From Xylanimonas cellulosilytica DSM 15894 (lineage in GTDB: Bacteria; Actinomycetota; Actinomycetes; Actinomycetales; Cellulomonadaceae), in assembly GCF_000024965.1 (NCBI RefSeq), contig NC_013530.1:62001-126000 (forward strand): DNA of 64,000 bases, written 5' to 3'. Below the pieces are notes generated by a model, which saw only the letters and a list, made by a program, of their open reading frames with translations, did no database searches and had not been told where the DNA came from. The stretch's first letter is position 1, and every line of letters begins with the position of its first letter. A program made the position numbers and the translations under genes. Below are positions 36,337 to 44,943 of the stretch, piece after piece.

Positions 36337-38238
36337 GTGCCCGTCGTCGTCGTGCCCGATACCCCCCTTCCCCCCGGGATGGCGGCCGACCTCGTCGACC
36401 GCGTCGGCCCGGTCCTGTTCCGCCACCGGTCGGGCCGGGCGTGGATCCTGGGGACGACGGACGGACGACGGGTCGTCCGGGCCCGGACCCGGTTCGTCGA
36501 CGTCGTCCTGCTGGGCGACGGCTCGCACGAGACGGACGAGGCGGCGCTCGCCACTGCGGTCGCCGACGCACGCTCGGTCGACGGGGTGCCCGCCGAGCGT
36601 TTCACCGAGGCCGACGTGCTCCTCTTCGCCCGCAGCGACGGCCGCATGCGCTCCCAGGCACCCCCGTTCCTGACGCGGTCCCTCTGCTGGACCACCGTCG
36701 ACGACGTCCCCGTGATCTCGGACGAGCAGCTCACGCTGCAGCGGCTCGCGGATCTCGCCCCCGACGTCGACGTGCTGGCGAGCCGGCTGACGGACGGCGA
36801 GATCAGCGTCCCCTTCGGTCTGCGCAGCGTGTGGTCAGGGCTGCATCCGCTGCGCCCCGGCCAGTGGCTCGACTCCCGCGCCCGGGAGGCTCCCCGGCCG
36901 GTGACGTGGTGGCGGCCGCCGCGGCCCGAACGATCCCTCGACGACCTGTCGGGGGAGCTGTCCGACGCCCTGTCCGCCGCGCTGCGCACCCGCCTCGGAG
37001 CACACCGCGAGGTCAGCGCCGACCTCTCCGGCGGGCTCGACTCCACCACGCTCAGCTTCGTGCTTGCCGACGTGCTGGACCGCCCGCACCACACCCTGTT
37101 CCTGGCGTCGGACAACGTCGCGAACGGTGACCGACCGTGGGCCGCACGTGCCGCCGAGGAGCTGGGCACCCGTCACGTCGTCGTGCCGTACCGGTCGGTG
37201 CTGCCGCAGATCACGGACGCCGCGGCCGGGACGATCGACACCGCCCCGGAGGGCCCGAGCATCGCCTCGGTGTCCGCGGCCGCCGTGCCGCTGATCGAGG
37301 AGGTGCTCCGCGGGACCGGCTCGACGCTGCACCTCAACGGCCACGCGGGGGACGCGCTCTTCGGGCCCGTGTCGACGGTGCTCTGGTCGCTGGCCCGCTC
37401 CCGTGCGAAGGGCCGGTGGCGCCAGCTGTGGCGGCAGCGGCTGGTCAACCGGTACCCGCTCGGCGCGACCGTGCGGATGCTGGCCCAGCGCGGCACGTAC
37501 CGCGACGACCTCGAACGGTTCGCCCGGGACGACTTCCGGCAGCCCGAGGACGAGCTGGCCACCTACGCGCGCTGGGCAGCGCTGCCACGGGTGCATCCGG
37601 CCCTCACCGACGCCGCCCGCGAGCACGTGCGGAACCTGGCCCGGCGCGAGCTGGCCGAGGGGCACGACGGCTACGGCGCCGACCGCACCGTCCACCAGAT
37701 CGTCCACTTCCTCACGGTGCACGGCGCCGACGTCCGCCGCATGAACCACGCCCGCACCCCCGGCGCCGCGGTGACGTTCGACAGCCCGCTCCTCGACCGC
37801 CGGGTCGTCGAGGCCGCACTGGCGCTGCGCATCGGCGACCGGGCACGCCAGTACCCGGTCAAGCCGCTGCTCGCCGCCGCCCGCCCGCCGCGGATGGCCA
37901 TCGACTACTTCACGCGGTCGGACAAGGGCGACTACACGGCGGAGGTCTTCGAGCAGCACCGGGCGATCGCCCCCACGGTGCGCGAGCTGTTCGCCGACGG
38001 CTCCGTGCTGGAGGACCTGGGTCTGGTCAGCGGCGAACGGGTCCTGCGGTCCGTCACCCAGTTCTCGGTGGACGGGAGCGAGTACCGCGACCTCGACCAG
38101 ATCGTCTTCACCGAGCGGTGGCTGCGGTCGCTCCCCGCCGGGCAACCCGCCGGGCAACCCGCCGGGCAGCCCGCCGGGCAGCCCACGGCGTCCGCGGACC
38201 CGCGTCATCGAGAAGGGGAGCACGCACCATGCGCCTGA
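36337..38238 (+). CDS. Lasso cyclase (asparagine-synthetase-like, protein C)
   Basis: A 633-residue ATP-dependent macrolactam synthetase. The PP-loop VSADLSGGLDSTTLSF and the later LNGHAGDALFGP are the AMP-forming amidotransferase signatures; the protein lacks the catalytic Cys2 of glutaminase domains, as lasso cyclases do. It activates the Asp9 carboxylate as an acyl-adenylate and closes the ring on the new N-terminus. GTG 36337 starts it. The C-terminus carries four AGQP units from a 12-bp tandem repeat. Its stop lies inside the next gene start (38229), so the RRE is coupled. Confidence 0.92.
   Translation: MPVVVVPDTPLPPGMAADLVDRVGPVLFRHRSGRAWILGTTDGRRVVRARTRFVDVVLLGDGSHETDEAALATAVADARSVDGVPAERFTEADVLLFARSDGRMRSQAPPFLTRSLCWTTVDDVPVISDEQLTLQRLADLAPDVDVLASRLTDGEISVPFGLRSVWSGLHPLRPGQWLDSRAREAPRPVTWWRPPRPERSLDDLSGELSDALSAALRTRLGAHREVSADLSGGLDSTTLSFVLADVLDRPHHTLFLASDNVANGDRPWAARAAEELGTRHVVVPYRSVLPQITDAAAGTIDTAPEGPSIASVSAAAVPLIEEVLRGTGSTLHLNGHAGDALFGPVSTVLWSLARSRAKGRWRQLWRQRLVNRYPLGATVRMLAQRGTYRDDLERFARDDFRQPEDELATYARWAALPRVHPALTDAAREHVRNLARRELAEGHDGYGADRTVHQIVHFLTVHGADVRRMNHARTPGAAVTFDSPLLDRRVVEAALALRIGDRARQYPVKPLLAAARPPRMAIDYFTRSDKGDYTAEVFEQHRAIAPTVRELFADGSVLEDLGLVSGERVLRSVTQFSVDGSEYRDLDQIVFTERWLRSLPAGQPAGQPAGQPAGQPTASADPRHREGEHAPCA
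38137..38184 (+). repeat. 12-bp tandem repeat (four units) at the cyclase 3' end
   Basis: GCCGGGCAACCC twice and GCCGGGCAGCCC twice, coding AGQP. The repeat adds a disordered tail and can change copy number. Confidence 0.85.
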
Positions 38239-38489
38239 AGGAAGGCCTGGAGATCGTCGACGTCGAGGACGGCCGCGTCCTGCTGGACTCGCGCAAGGGG
38301 GTGTACTGGCACCTCAACGCGTCCGCCATCGGCGTGCTGGAGGCGCTCGCGCAGGGGCGCACCGTCGACGACGTCGTGCGCGACGTGGTGCGGCAGACCG
38401 GTGCGGACGAGGCCGTCGTGCGGGCCGATCATGTGGAGCTCGTCCGCGAGCTCCGCAAGGCCAGGCTCATCACGGGGGAACCGTCGTGA
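38229..38489 (+). CDS. Lasso RRE protein (PqqD-like, B1)
   Basis: An 86-residue PqqD-type RiPP recognition element: MRLKEGLEIVDVEDGRVLLDSRKGVYWHLNAS with three strands, then helices (VDDVVRDVVRQTGADEAVVRADHVELVRELRKARLI). It binds the precursor leader motif and delivers it to the protease and cyclase. It overlaps the cyclase end and the B2 start (GTGA), so the module is tightly coupled. Confidence 0.92.
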   Translation: MRLKEGLEIVDVEDGRVLLDSRKGVYWHLNASAIGVLEALAQGRTVDDVVRDVVRQTGADEAVVRADHVELVRELRKARLITGEPS

Positions 38490-38911
38490 GCGCGCCGGTC
38501 CTCGCCGAACGGCTCACCCGGCTCGGGTTGCGGCAGGCGCTGCCCGCCCGGCTGGCGACGACGACGGCGTTCGTCGTCGCGGCCCTGCCGCCCTGGGCGA
38601 TCCGCGCCGTCCTGACGGTGGCCGTGCGAGGAGCGCGACCGGCCGCGGCGCCGGACGTCCTCGGATGGCGCACGGCGGTCAACAGCGTGAGCCGGCGCTG
38701 TGCCGGCCAGGGCTGCCTGCAGCGGTCGATCGCCGTCGTGCTGCTCGCCCGGCTGCACGGCGTGGCCCCGGCGTGGAAGACGGGGTTCCGGCCCGATCCG
38801 TTCGTCGCTCACGCCTGGGTCGAGGTCGACGGCGAACCCGTGGGCGAGCCCGCCGCCGTCGCGCACTTCCGTGCCGTCCTCAGCGTGAACCCCCGACCTG
38901 CCCGCCCCTGA
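38486..38911 (+). CDS. Lasso leader peptidase (transglutaminase-like, B2)
   Basis: A 141-residue protein of the lasso B2 family. The catalytic Cys77 lies in RRCAGQGCLQRS and the His in VAHAWVEVDGEPVGE (His109), with a following acid. It removes the leader after Lys20 of the precursor. The GTG start at 38486 overlaps the B1 stop. The stop is followed by a 15-bp direct repeat (ACCTGCCCGCCCCTG at about 38896-38925) before the exporter. Confidence 0.9.
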   Translation: MSAPVLAERLTRLGLRQALPARLATTTAFVVAALPPWAIRAVLTVAVRGARPAAAPDVLGWRTAVNSVSRRCAGQGCLQRSIAVVLLARLHGVAPAWKTGFRPDPFVAHAWVEVDGEPVGEPAAVAHFRAVLSVNPRPARP

Positions 38912-38943
38912 CCTGCCCGCCCCTGCAACGAGTGGAGTGCACC

Positions 38944-40764
38944 ATGGCCCAGACGTCGGTGATGACCGAAGAGCGGCGGGGAGCCGACGACGCGGCGCCC
39001 GCCCCGGCCCCGCCGCCCCGGACGGCAGGGCTCGGGGACGTGTTCCGCCTGCTGGGCCCGTACCGCGGGCGCATGGTCGTCGCCTTCGCCCTCGGGCTCG
39101 TGAGCACGGTCGTGGGCGCGTTGCAGCCTCAGGTCGTCGCGCGCGCGGTGGACGCGTTCGACGGGAGCGTGCCGGGCGCGACCATCGGGCTCATGGTGGG
39201 GCTGCTGCTCGCCAGCGCCCTGTTCACGAACGCCCAGCAGCTCGTCATGGAGCGTTCCGGCGAGCTGTTCGCCTTCCACACCCGGCGGCGGCTCGTGCGG
39301 CACCTCTACACGCTGCCCATCGGCGTCCTCGAACGCAGGGACCGCGCCGACCTCGTCTCGCGCATCACCACCGACGTGAGCCAGCTCCGCATGGTCATGA
39401 GCTCCGGGATCGTCGAGCTGGCCACGAGCGTGGTGGCCGTCGTCGTCTCGATCGTCATGATGGCGTTGATCGACGGGCTGCTCCTCGCGCTGGCGGTCGC
39501 GACCATCGTCGTCGCCCTCGTCGTCATCGTCCTGATCGGGCGCGGGACGACGCCCGCCGGTCTGCGGCTCCAGGACGCGCTCGGCCGCCTGGCGGGCTCG
39601 GTCACCCGATCGCTCGGCTCCTTGCGGACCATCCGGGCGACGGTCTCCACGGACCGCGAGGCCGACGTCACCGTCGGCGAGGCGGAGGAGGTGCTCAAGG
39701 CGGGCTACGCCGCGGCCACGTACCGCGCCGCGATCCAGACGTTCGCGTCGGTCACGATCCAGATCCTGCTCATCGTCATCGTCGCCGTCGGGGCGCTGCG
39801 GGTCGCGGCGGGCGAGCTCGGGGTCGGCGAGCTGAGCGCCTTCATCATGTATCTCATGCTCATGGCGGCGCCGATCACGCTCAGCGCGGGGATCTTCGCG
39901 GCGCTCGGCGAGGCCATGGGCGCGCTGTCCCGGGTGCTGGCCGTGCACGACATCGAGGTGGAGCAGGACGTCCAGGTGCCGCCGGCGGTCCCGGTGGCCG
40001 GGGCGGGCGACGCGCCCACCTTCGAGCTGGTCGGCGTCGGCTTCCGCTACCCGGAGCACCCCGACGCGGAGCCCGGGGGAGAGGCGTGGGCGCTGCGGGA
40101 CGTGTCGCTGCGGTTCGCCGCCGGGACGACCACGGCCGTCGTCGGGCCGTCCGGTGCGGGCAAGTCGACGATCTTCGCGCTGCTGGAACGCTTCTACGAC
40201 CCGACCGAGGGGGAGATCCGCTTCCGCGGGCAGGACGTGCGCCGCCTCTCGCGCGAGGAGCTGCGCCGCCAGATCGGCTACGTCGAGCAGGATGCCCCCG
40301 CGCTGTCGGGGACGGTCCGCGACAACCTGCTGCTCGGCGCCCACGACGCGTCGGACGCCGCGTGCACCGAGGTGCTCCGCCAGGTGAACCTGCTGGCGCC
40401 GGGCACCGACCCGGCGGCGCTCCTCGACACCCAGGTCGGGGAGACGGGGGAGCTGCTCAGCGGTGGGGAGCGGCAGCGGCTGGCCATCGCCCGTGCGCTG
40501 CTCGCGGACGCGCCGATCCTCCTGCTCGACGAGGTCACCTCGAACCTGGACAGCAACAACGAGCGCATGATCCAGGCGCTGATCGGCTCCGCGGACCGCC
40601 GCCGCAGCGTCGTCGTGATCGCGCACCGGCTCTCGACGGTCGTCTCGGCGGACGCGATCGTCGTCGTCGACGGCGGGCGCGTCGTCGCCCAGGGGACGCA
40701 CCACGAGCTGCTGGGCACCTCCGAGCTGTACCGCGAGCTGGCCCGCAACCAGCTCCTCGGCTGA
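38944..40764 (+). CDS. Lasso peptide ABC exporter (fused membrane and ATPase domains)
   Basis: A 606-residue half-transporter: six membrane helices (about 45-330), then an ATPase with Walker A GPSGAGKST, signature LLSGGERQRLAIARAL and Walker B ILLLDEVTSNLDS, and H-loop IAHRLST. No N-terminal peptidase domain is present, as leader removal is done by B2. In lasso clusters this D protein exports and gives self-protection. It ends 15 bases from a convergent response regulator gene. Confidence 0.92.
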   Translation: MAQTSVMTEERRGADDAAPAPAPPPRTAGLGDVFRLLGPYRGRMVVAFALGLVSTVVGALQPQVVARAVDAFDGSVPGATIGLMVGLLLASALFTNAQQLVMERSGELFAFHTRRRLVRHLYTLPIGVLERRDRADLVSRITTDVSQLRMVMSSGIVELATSVVAVVVSIVMMALIDGLLLALAVATIVVALVVIVLIGRGTTPAGLRLQDALGRLAGSVTRSLGSLRTIRATVSTDREADVTVGEAEEVLKAGYAAATYRAAIQTFASVTIQILLIVIVAVGALRVAAGELGVGELSAFIMYLMLMAAPITLSAGIFAALGEAMGALSRVLAVHDIEVEQDVQVPPAVPVAGAGDAPTFELVGVGFRYPEHPDAEPGGEAWALRDVSLRFAAGTTTAVVGPSGAGKSTIFALLERFYDPTEGEIRFRGQDVRRLSREELRRQIGYVEQDAPALSGTVRDNLLLGAHDASDAACTEVLRQVNLLAPGTDPAALLDTQVGETGELLSGGERQRLAIARALLADAPILLLDEVTSNLDSNNERMIQALIGSADRRRSVVVIAHRLSTVVSADAIVVVDGGRVVAQGTHHELLGTSELYRELARNQLLG

Positions 40765-40779
40765 TCGGCGCCGGCCCGC

Positions 40780-41442
40780 TCAGCGGGACTCGTGCAGCAG
40801 CCCGGCCCGGTAGGCGAGGACGGCGAGCTGCGTGCGGTCGTTCACGTCGAGCTTGGCGAACATGCGCCGCAGGTAGGTGCGGACCGTCTCGAGGCTCAGC
40901 ACGAGCTCGTCGGCGATCTGCTGGTTCGAGCGGCCCAGCGCGACCAGCCGGACGACGTCGACCTCGCGCTGCGAGAGCACCTTGCCCACGAACGGGTGCG
41001 GGTGGTCGGGGCGCGGGGGCGCCAGGTGGCGGATCAGCCGCCCGGTGACCTCGGGGGCGAGCAGGGCGTGCCCGGCGTGCACGGAGCGGACGGCGGCGAG
41101 GACCTCCGCGGGCGTGGCGTTCTTCAGCAGGAAGCCGGAGACGCCCGCGGTCAGGGCGTCGTGCACGTACTCGTCGAGGTCGAAGGTCGTGAGCATGACG
41201 ACGCGTACCTGCCCCCCGGCGAGGATCGCGCGCGCGGCGTCGAGCCCGGACAGGCCGGGCATCTGCACGTCGAGGAGGGCCACGTCCGGGGTGCGCTCCC
41301 GGGCCAGCCGCACCGCCTCGGCCCCGTCCCCCGTCTCGGCGACCACGACGAACCCCTCCGTGCGGTCGAGGAGCTTGCGGTACACGGACCGCAGCCGTGC
41401 GTCGTCGTCCGCGAGCAGCACGCGGATCGGGCTCTGCTCCAT
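40780..41442 (-). CDS. NarL/LuxR-family response regulator
   Basis: A 220-residue regulator with an intact receiver (LLADDDARLR, acceptor Asp in VALLDVQMPGLSG, Lys in GFLLKNATP) and a LuxR helix-turn-helix (LSQREVDVVRLVALGRSNQQIADEL, SLETVRTYLRRMFAKL). It is divergent from a histidine kinase 60 bases away, its obvious partner, and lies next to the lasso exporter. The pair probably controls the adjoining ABC-2 transporter or the lasso genes. Confidence 0.92.
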   Translation of the reverse strand: MEQSPIRVLLADDDARLRSVYRKLLDRTEGFVVVAETGDGAEAVRLARERTPDVALLDVQMPGLSGLDAARAILAGGQVRVVMLTTFDLDEYVHDALTAGVSGFLLKNATPAEVLAAVRSVHAGHALLAPEVTGRLIRHLAPPRPDHPHPFVGKVLSQREVDVVRLVALGRSNQQIADELVLSLETVRTYLRRMFAKLDVNDRTQLAVLAYRAGLLHESR

Positions 41443-41502
41443 GCCTCACCAGTACCACGCGGGCCCCGGCCGCACGGCAGGGGCGGTCGGTACTCTCACG
41501 AT

Positions 41503-42675
41503 ATGGGTGACCGCACCGACGAGCAGGCACCGCCGGGACCTGCGGCGATGGTCCGCCGCCTGGTCGACCTGCTCGCGGTGGTCGTGGTCGTCGGGGTCTT
41601 CTGGTTGCCCGCCACGCTCGAGGCGCGCTCGGCCGCGCGGCTGACCGCCGGGCTCGTGCTGGCCGCGGCGGTGGCGTGCGCGATGCTCGTGCGCCGTCGG
41701 GTGCCGACGACGGCGGTCCTGGTCGCGGGGACCGCCACCGTCGTCGCCACCGCCCTGGGCACCTGCCAGGACTTCATGGTCGCCACCGCGTGGTGCCTGT
41801 ACCCGCTGGCGCTGCGCTCCGCGGCCCGCACGCGGCGGCTGATCCGCGTCCTCGTCGTCGCGCTGCTCGCCACGGCGGCGATCGCGGGAATCCCGCCCGG
41901 GCAGGGCAGCCAGGTCGTCCAGTCGACGATCCTGTCCGTGGCCGCGCTGTGCGTCGCGTGGCTGCTCGGCGGGATGGTCGGCCGGCAGATCGAGCTCGCC
42001 CGGCAGGCCGAGAGCGCCCGCGTGCGCCTCGAGGTCGCACGCGACGTGCACGACGTCGTCGGGCACGCGCTCGGCCTGGTCAGCGCCGAGGCCGGGGTGG
42101 TGCGGTCGCTGCCCGACGCCGACGAACGCGAGCTGCGCGAGTCGCTCGCCGACATCGAGGTGCACGCCCGGCGCGCGCTCGAGGAGATGCAGTCGCTCGT
42201 GCGTGGGCTGCGTGGGCTGCCCGGGCTGCCCGGGCCGCACGGAGGGTCGACCGGGCCGCTGCGGCCGGCGGGTCCGCCCGCCGAGCGGCTCACCGAGCTG
42301 GTCGACGCCACGCGGGCCACGGGCGTGGCGATCGACGCCCGGATCGACCTCGACGCGCCGGTGGGCGAGGAGGTGGCCGCGTTCGTCGTCCGCGTCCTCC
42401 AGGAGTCCCTGGCGAACGTCGTGCGGCACGCCCCGGGCGCCGCGTGCACCGTCGTCGTCGAGCCCGACGGCGACGACGTCGTGGTCCGGGTGCGCGACGA
42501 CGGCACGGGCTCCGGCGGGCGCCCGGGCGCCGGGGTGGGGTTGCGCGGCATGCGGGAGCGCGCGCGGCTCGTGGGCGGCGCGGTCGCGTGGGGACGCGCG
42601 CCCGACGGCGGCTTCGAGGTGACCGCACGGGCGCCGCGCGCGGCACCTTGGCAGGGATTGTCTACTTTCGGGTGA
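41503..42675 (+). CDS. Sensor histidine kinase, NarL-partner type
   Basis: A 390-residue kinase with four to five N-terminal membrane segments, HisKA_3 (VARDVHDVVGHALGLVSAEAGV), a Gly/Leu/Pro-rich linker and an HATPase domain (ESLANVVRHAPG, VRDDGTGSGG, GVGLRGMRERARLVGG). A -10-like TACTCT at 41491-41496 lies 6 bases before ATG 41503 without a Shine-Dalgarno site, suggesting leaderless expression. It resembles LiaS/DesK-like kinases that sense envelope damage. The ABC transporter genes follow on the same strand. Confidence 0.9.
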   Translation: MGDRTDEQAPPGPAAMVRRLVDLLAVVVVVGVFWLPATLEARSAARLTAGLVLAAAVACAMLVRRRVPTTAVLVAGTATVVATALGTCQDFMVATAWCLYPLALRSAARTRRLIRVLVVALLATAAIAGIPPGQGSQVVQSTILSVAALCVAWLLGGMVGRQIELARQAESARVRLEVARDVHDVVGHALGLVSAEAGVVRSLPDADERELRESLADIEVHARRALEEMQSLVRGLRGLPGLPGPHGGSTGPLRPAGPPAERLTELVDATRATGVAIDARIDLDAPVGEEVAAFVVRVLQESLANVVRHAPGAACTVVVEPDGDDVVVRVRDDGTGSGGRPGAGVGLRGMRERARLVGGAVAWGRAPDGGFEVTARAPRAAPWQGLSTFG

Positions 42676-42710
42676 CGCGGCGCCGGGTGGGCGCCCGGCA
42701 CGATCGCAGC

Positions 42711-43415
42711 GTGATCCAGATCTCGAACCTGACCAAGCGCTACCGCGGAGCCGCGGCGATCCAGGACGTCACGTTCACGGCCCGGCCCGGCCGGGTGACG
42801 GGCTTCCTCGGCCCCAACGGCGCCGGCAAGACGACGACGTTGCGCATCCTGCTCGGCCTCGCCGCACCCACCGGCGGCACGGCCACGTTCGACGGCCGGC
42901 GGTACCGGGATCTCAGGGCGCCGCTGCGCACCGTCGGGGCGCTGCTCGACGGCCCGGGAGCGCTGCCGGACCGCCGCGCCGTCGACCACCTGACCTGGAT
43001 CGCCCGGTCGAACGGGATCTCGCCGCGGCGGGTCGGCGCGGTGCTGGAGCTCGTGGGGCTGTCCGACGTGCGGCGCCGCCGGGTGCGGACCTTCTCGCTG
43101 GGCATGGGGCAGCGGCTGGGGATCGCCGCCGCGCTCCTCGGCGACCCCGAGGTCGTCGTCCTCGACGAGCCGGCGAACGGGCTCGACCCCGACGGGATCC
43201 GCTGGGTGCGCACCCAGACGCGGCGCTTCGCGGCCGAAGGGCGCACGGTGCTGGTCTCGAGCCATGTGATGGCCGAGATGGCGGAGACCGCCGACGACAT
43301 CGTCATCATCGACAAGGGGCGGGTGCTGGCGACGGGGTCGCTGGCCGAGGTCACCGGCGGGCACGCGTCGCTCGAGCAGGCCTTCTTCGCCACCATCGGC
43401 GGCGGTGCGCGATGA
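42711..43415 (+). CDS. ABC transporter ATPase, bacitracin/lantibiotic-immunity (BcrA) type
   Basis: A 234-residue single ATPase: Walker [14 protein letters not shown], signature FSLGMGQRLGIAAAL, Walker B VVVLDEPANGLDPDG and H-loop VSSHVMAEM. NG-LDP-DGI is typical of the BcrA/LanF self-protection group. GTG 42711 begins the domain directly. Its stop overlaps the next gene (ATGA). Together with two small permeases it probably protects the producer from its lasso peptide or from other envelope-active peptides. Confidence 0.9.
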   Translation: MIQISNLTKRYRGAAAIQDVTFTARPGRVTGFLGPNGAGKTTTLRILLGLAAPTGGTATFDGRRYRDLRAPLRTVGALLDGPGALPDRRAVDHLTWIARSNGISPRRVGAVLELVGLSDVRRRRVRTFSLGMGQRLGIAAALLGDPEVVVLDEPANGLDPDGIRWVRTQTRRFAAEGRTVLVSSHVMAEMAETADDIVIIDKGRVLATGSLAEVTGGHASLEQAFFATIGGGAR

Positions 43416-44203
43416 CGATGACGCGCCTGGTCCGGGCAGAGCTGACGAAGATCGGCACGCAGCGCAGCGTGTGGGTCGCGATGGGCGTGGTGCTGGCGAT
43501 CCAGGTCTTCGCCGGTTGGCAGGCGCTGTCGCTCTACGCGGGCGCCGTCGCCCGGATGACGCCCGACGGGATCGTCGAGGTCTTCACCGGGCAGCCGCAG
43601 GCGGCCAACCAGGCGATGATCGAGAACCTGGTGTCGTCCTCGCTCGAGATGAGCATGTTCCTGCCCGTCGTGGCCGCGCTGCTCGCCGGGCAGGAGTTCC
43701 AGCACCGGCAGCTGCGCACGAGCCTGCTCGCGGTCCCGGCGCGGGGGCACCTGGTCGCGGCGAAGCTCGCGTCCGCCACCGTGTTCCTCCTCGTGCCCGT
43801 GCTGCTCGTCGTCGCGACGTCGACCACCTTCACGTACCTCGCCATCAAGGACTGGAACCCCGGCCTGCTGCTCGAACCGGCGGCCCTGCGCGGGCAGGTG
43901 GGCTTCGTCGGCTACGCCCTCGCGCTCTGCCTCGTCACGGCCGCGGTCACGATGCTCGCCCGCAGCACGGTGGTCGCGATCGTGACCGTCGTCGTCCTGA
44001 CCGTCATCAGCATGGCGCAGGTCCTCCCGGCCGCGGTCGACGCGCTGCTGCCCGTCAGCGCGGGCCGCAACCTGCTGCTCGACCCGGTCTCCGCGACCGA
44101 CCTGACGGGCGGTGCGACGCTCGCCGCCGTCGTGCTCGTCGGCTGGGTGGTCATCACCGCGGCGTCCGCCGCCGTCTCGATCGCCCGGCGGGACGCCCCG
44201 TGA
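43412..44203 (+). CDS. ABC-2 permease, immunity-type (first)
   Basis: A 263-residue protein with six membrane helices, starting TRLVRAELTKIGTQRSVWVAMG and carrying QEFQHRQLRTSLLAVPARG, the loop conserved in BcrB/LanE-type permeases. It overlaps the ATPase and the following permease by four bases each. It should form a heterodimer with the next protein. Confidence 0.87.
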   Translation: MTMTRLVRAELTKIGTQRSVWVAMGVVLAIQVFAGWQALSLYAGAVARMTPDGIVEVFTGQPQAANQAMIENLVSSSLEMSMFLPVVAALLAGQEFQHRQLRTSLLAVPARGHLVAAKLASATVFLLVPVLLVVATSTTFTYLAIKDWNPGLLLEPAALRGQVGFVGYALALCLVTAAVTMLARSTVVAIVTVVVLTVISMAQVLPAAVDALLPVSAGRNLLLDPVSATDLTGGATLAAVVLVGWVVITAASAAVSIARRDAP

Positions 44204-44943
44204 GGGGCCCGTCCGCCACCGACCGGGTCCGCGCCGAGCTCCTCAAGATCTGGACCACGCCCGCGACCTGGGCCGCCCTGGCGGTCACGCTCGCGGCCCA
44301 CGTGCTGCTCGGCTGGATCGCCGGCGGTACCGAGCTGCGCATCGCCGGCACGTCGGGCGCCGTCCCGCTGGGGCAGTCGGGGGCGCTCATGCTGGCACCC
44401 GTCTACGTCTTCGCGGCCGTGGGCGTGTTCGCGGCCGGCACCGAGTTCGCCGGCGGCCAGCTCCGCACCAGCCTCCTGGCGGTCCCCGGGCGTGCGGCGC
44501 TGTTCGCGGCCAAGCTCACCGCCACGGCGCTCGTGTGCACGGTCGCGGCCGTCGTCGTCGTCGCGCCCGGGTACGTGCTGCAGCACCGCGTCGCGCTCGC
44601 CGACGGCAGGCTCCCCTGGTCCGACGTCGCAGCCGGGATCGGGTCACGCGTCGCCGTCCACGTGCTGCTCGCCGTCGTCGGGCTCGGGGTCGCGTGGCTC
44701 GCCCGGTCCGTCGTCGTGCCGATGATCGTGCTCGTCGTCGTCGGCCTGCTGGCCGCGCCGACCCTGCGGGACTCCGTCCCCGCGGTGGTGGCCCGCCTCC
44801 CGCACGACGCCGCGCTGAGCGCCGTCGGCACGCCCGCCGGACCCGAGGCGCTCACGCGCACGGCGGGCCTCGCGGCGCTCGCGCTGTGGGGTGCCGTGCT
44901 CGCCGCAGCGGCATGGGCTGCCCTCGCCAGGCGTGATGCCTGA
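44200..44943 (+). CDS. ABC-2 permease, immunity-type (second)
   Basis: A 247-residue relative of the previous protein (ATDRVRAELLKIWTTPATWAALA; GTEFAGGQLRTSLLAVPGRAALFAAKLTATAL), with six helices. The shared GxxLRTSLLAVPxR loop shows the two genes arose by duplication. GTG 44200 overlaps the first permease stop. The end overlaps the FHA-like gene. Confidence 0.87.
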   Translation: MRGPSATDRVRAELLKIWTTPATWAALAVTLAAHVLLGWIAGGTELRIAGTSGAVPLGQSGALMLAPVYVFAAVGVFAAGTEFAGGQLRTSLLAVPGRAALFAAKLTATALVCTVAAVVVVAPGYVLQHRVALADGRLPWSDVAAGIGSRVAVHVLLAVVGLGVAWLARSVVVPMIVLVVVGLLAAPTLRDSVPAVVARLPHDAALSAVGTPAGPEALTRTAGLAALALWGAVLAAAAWAALARRDA

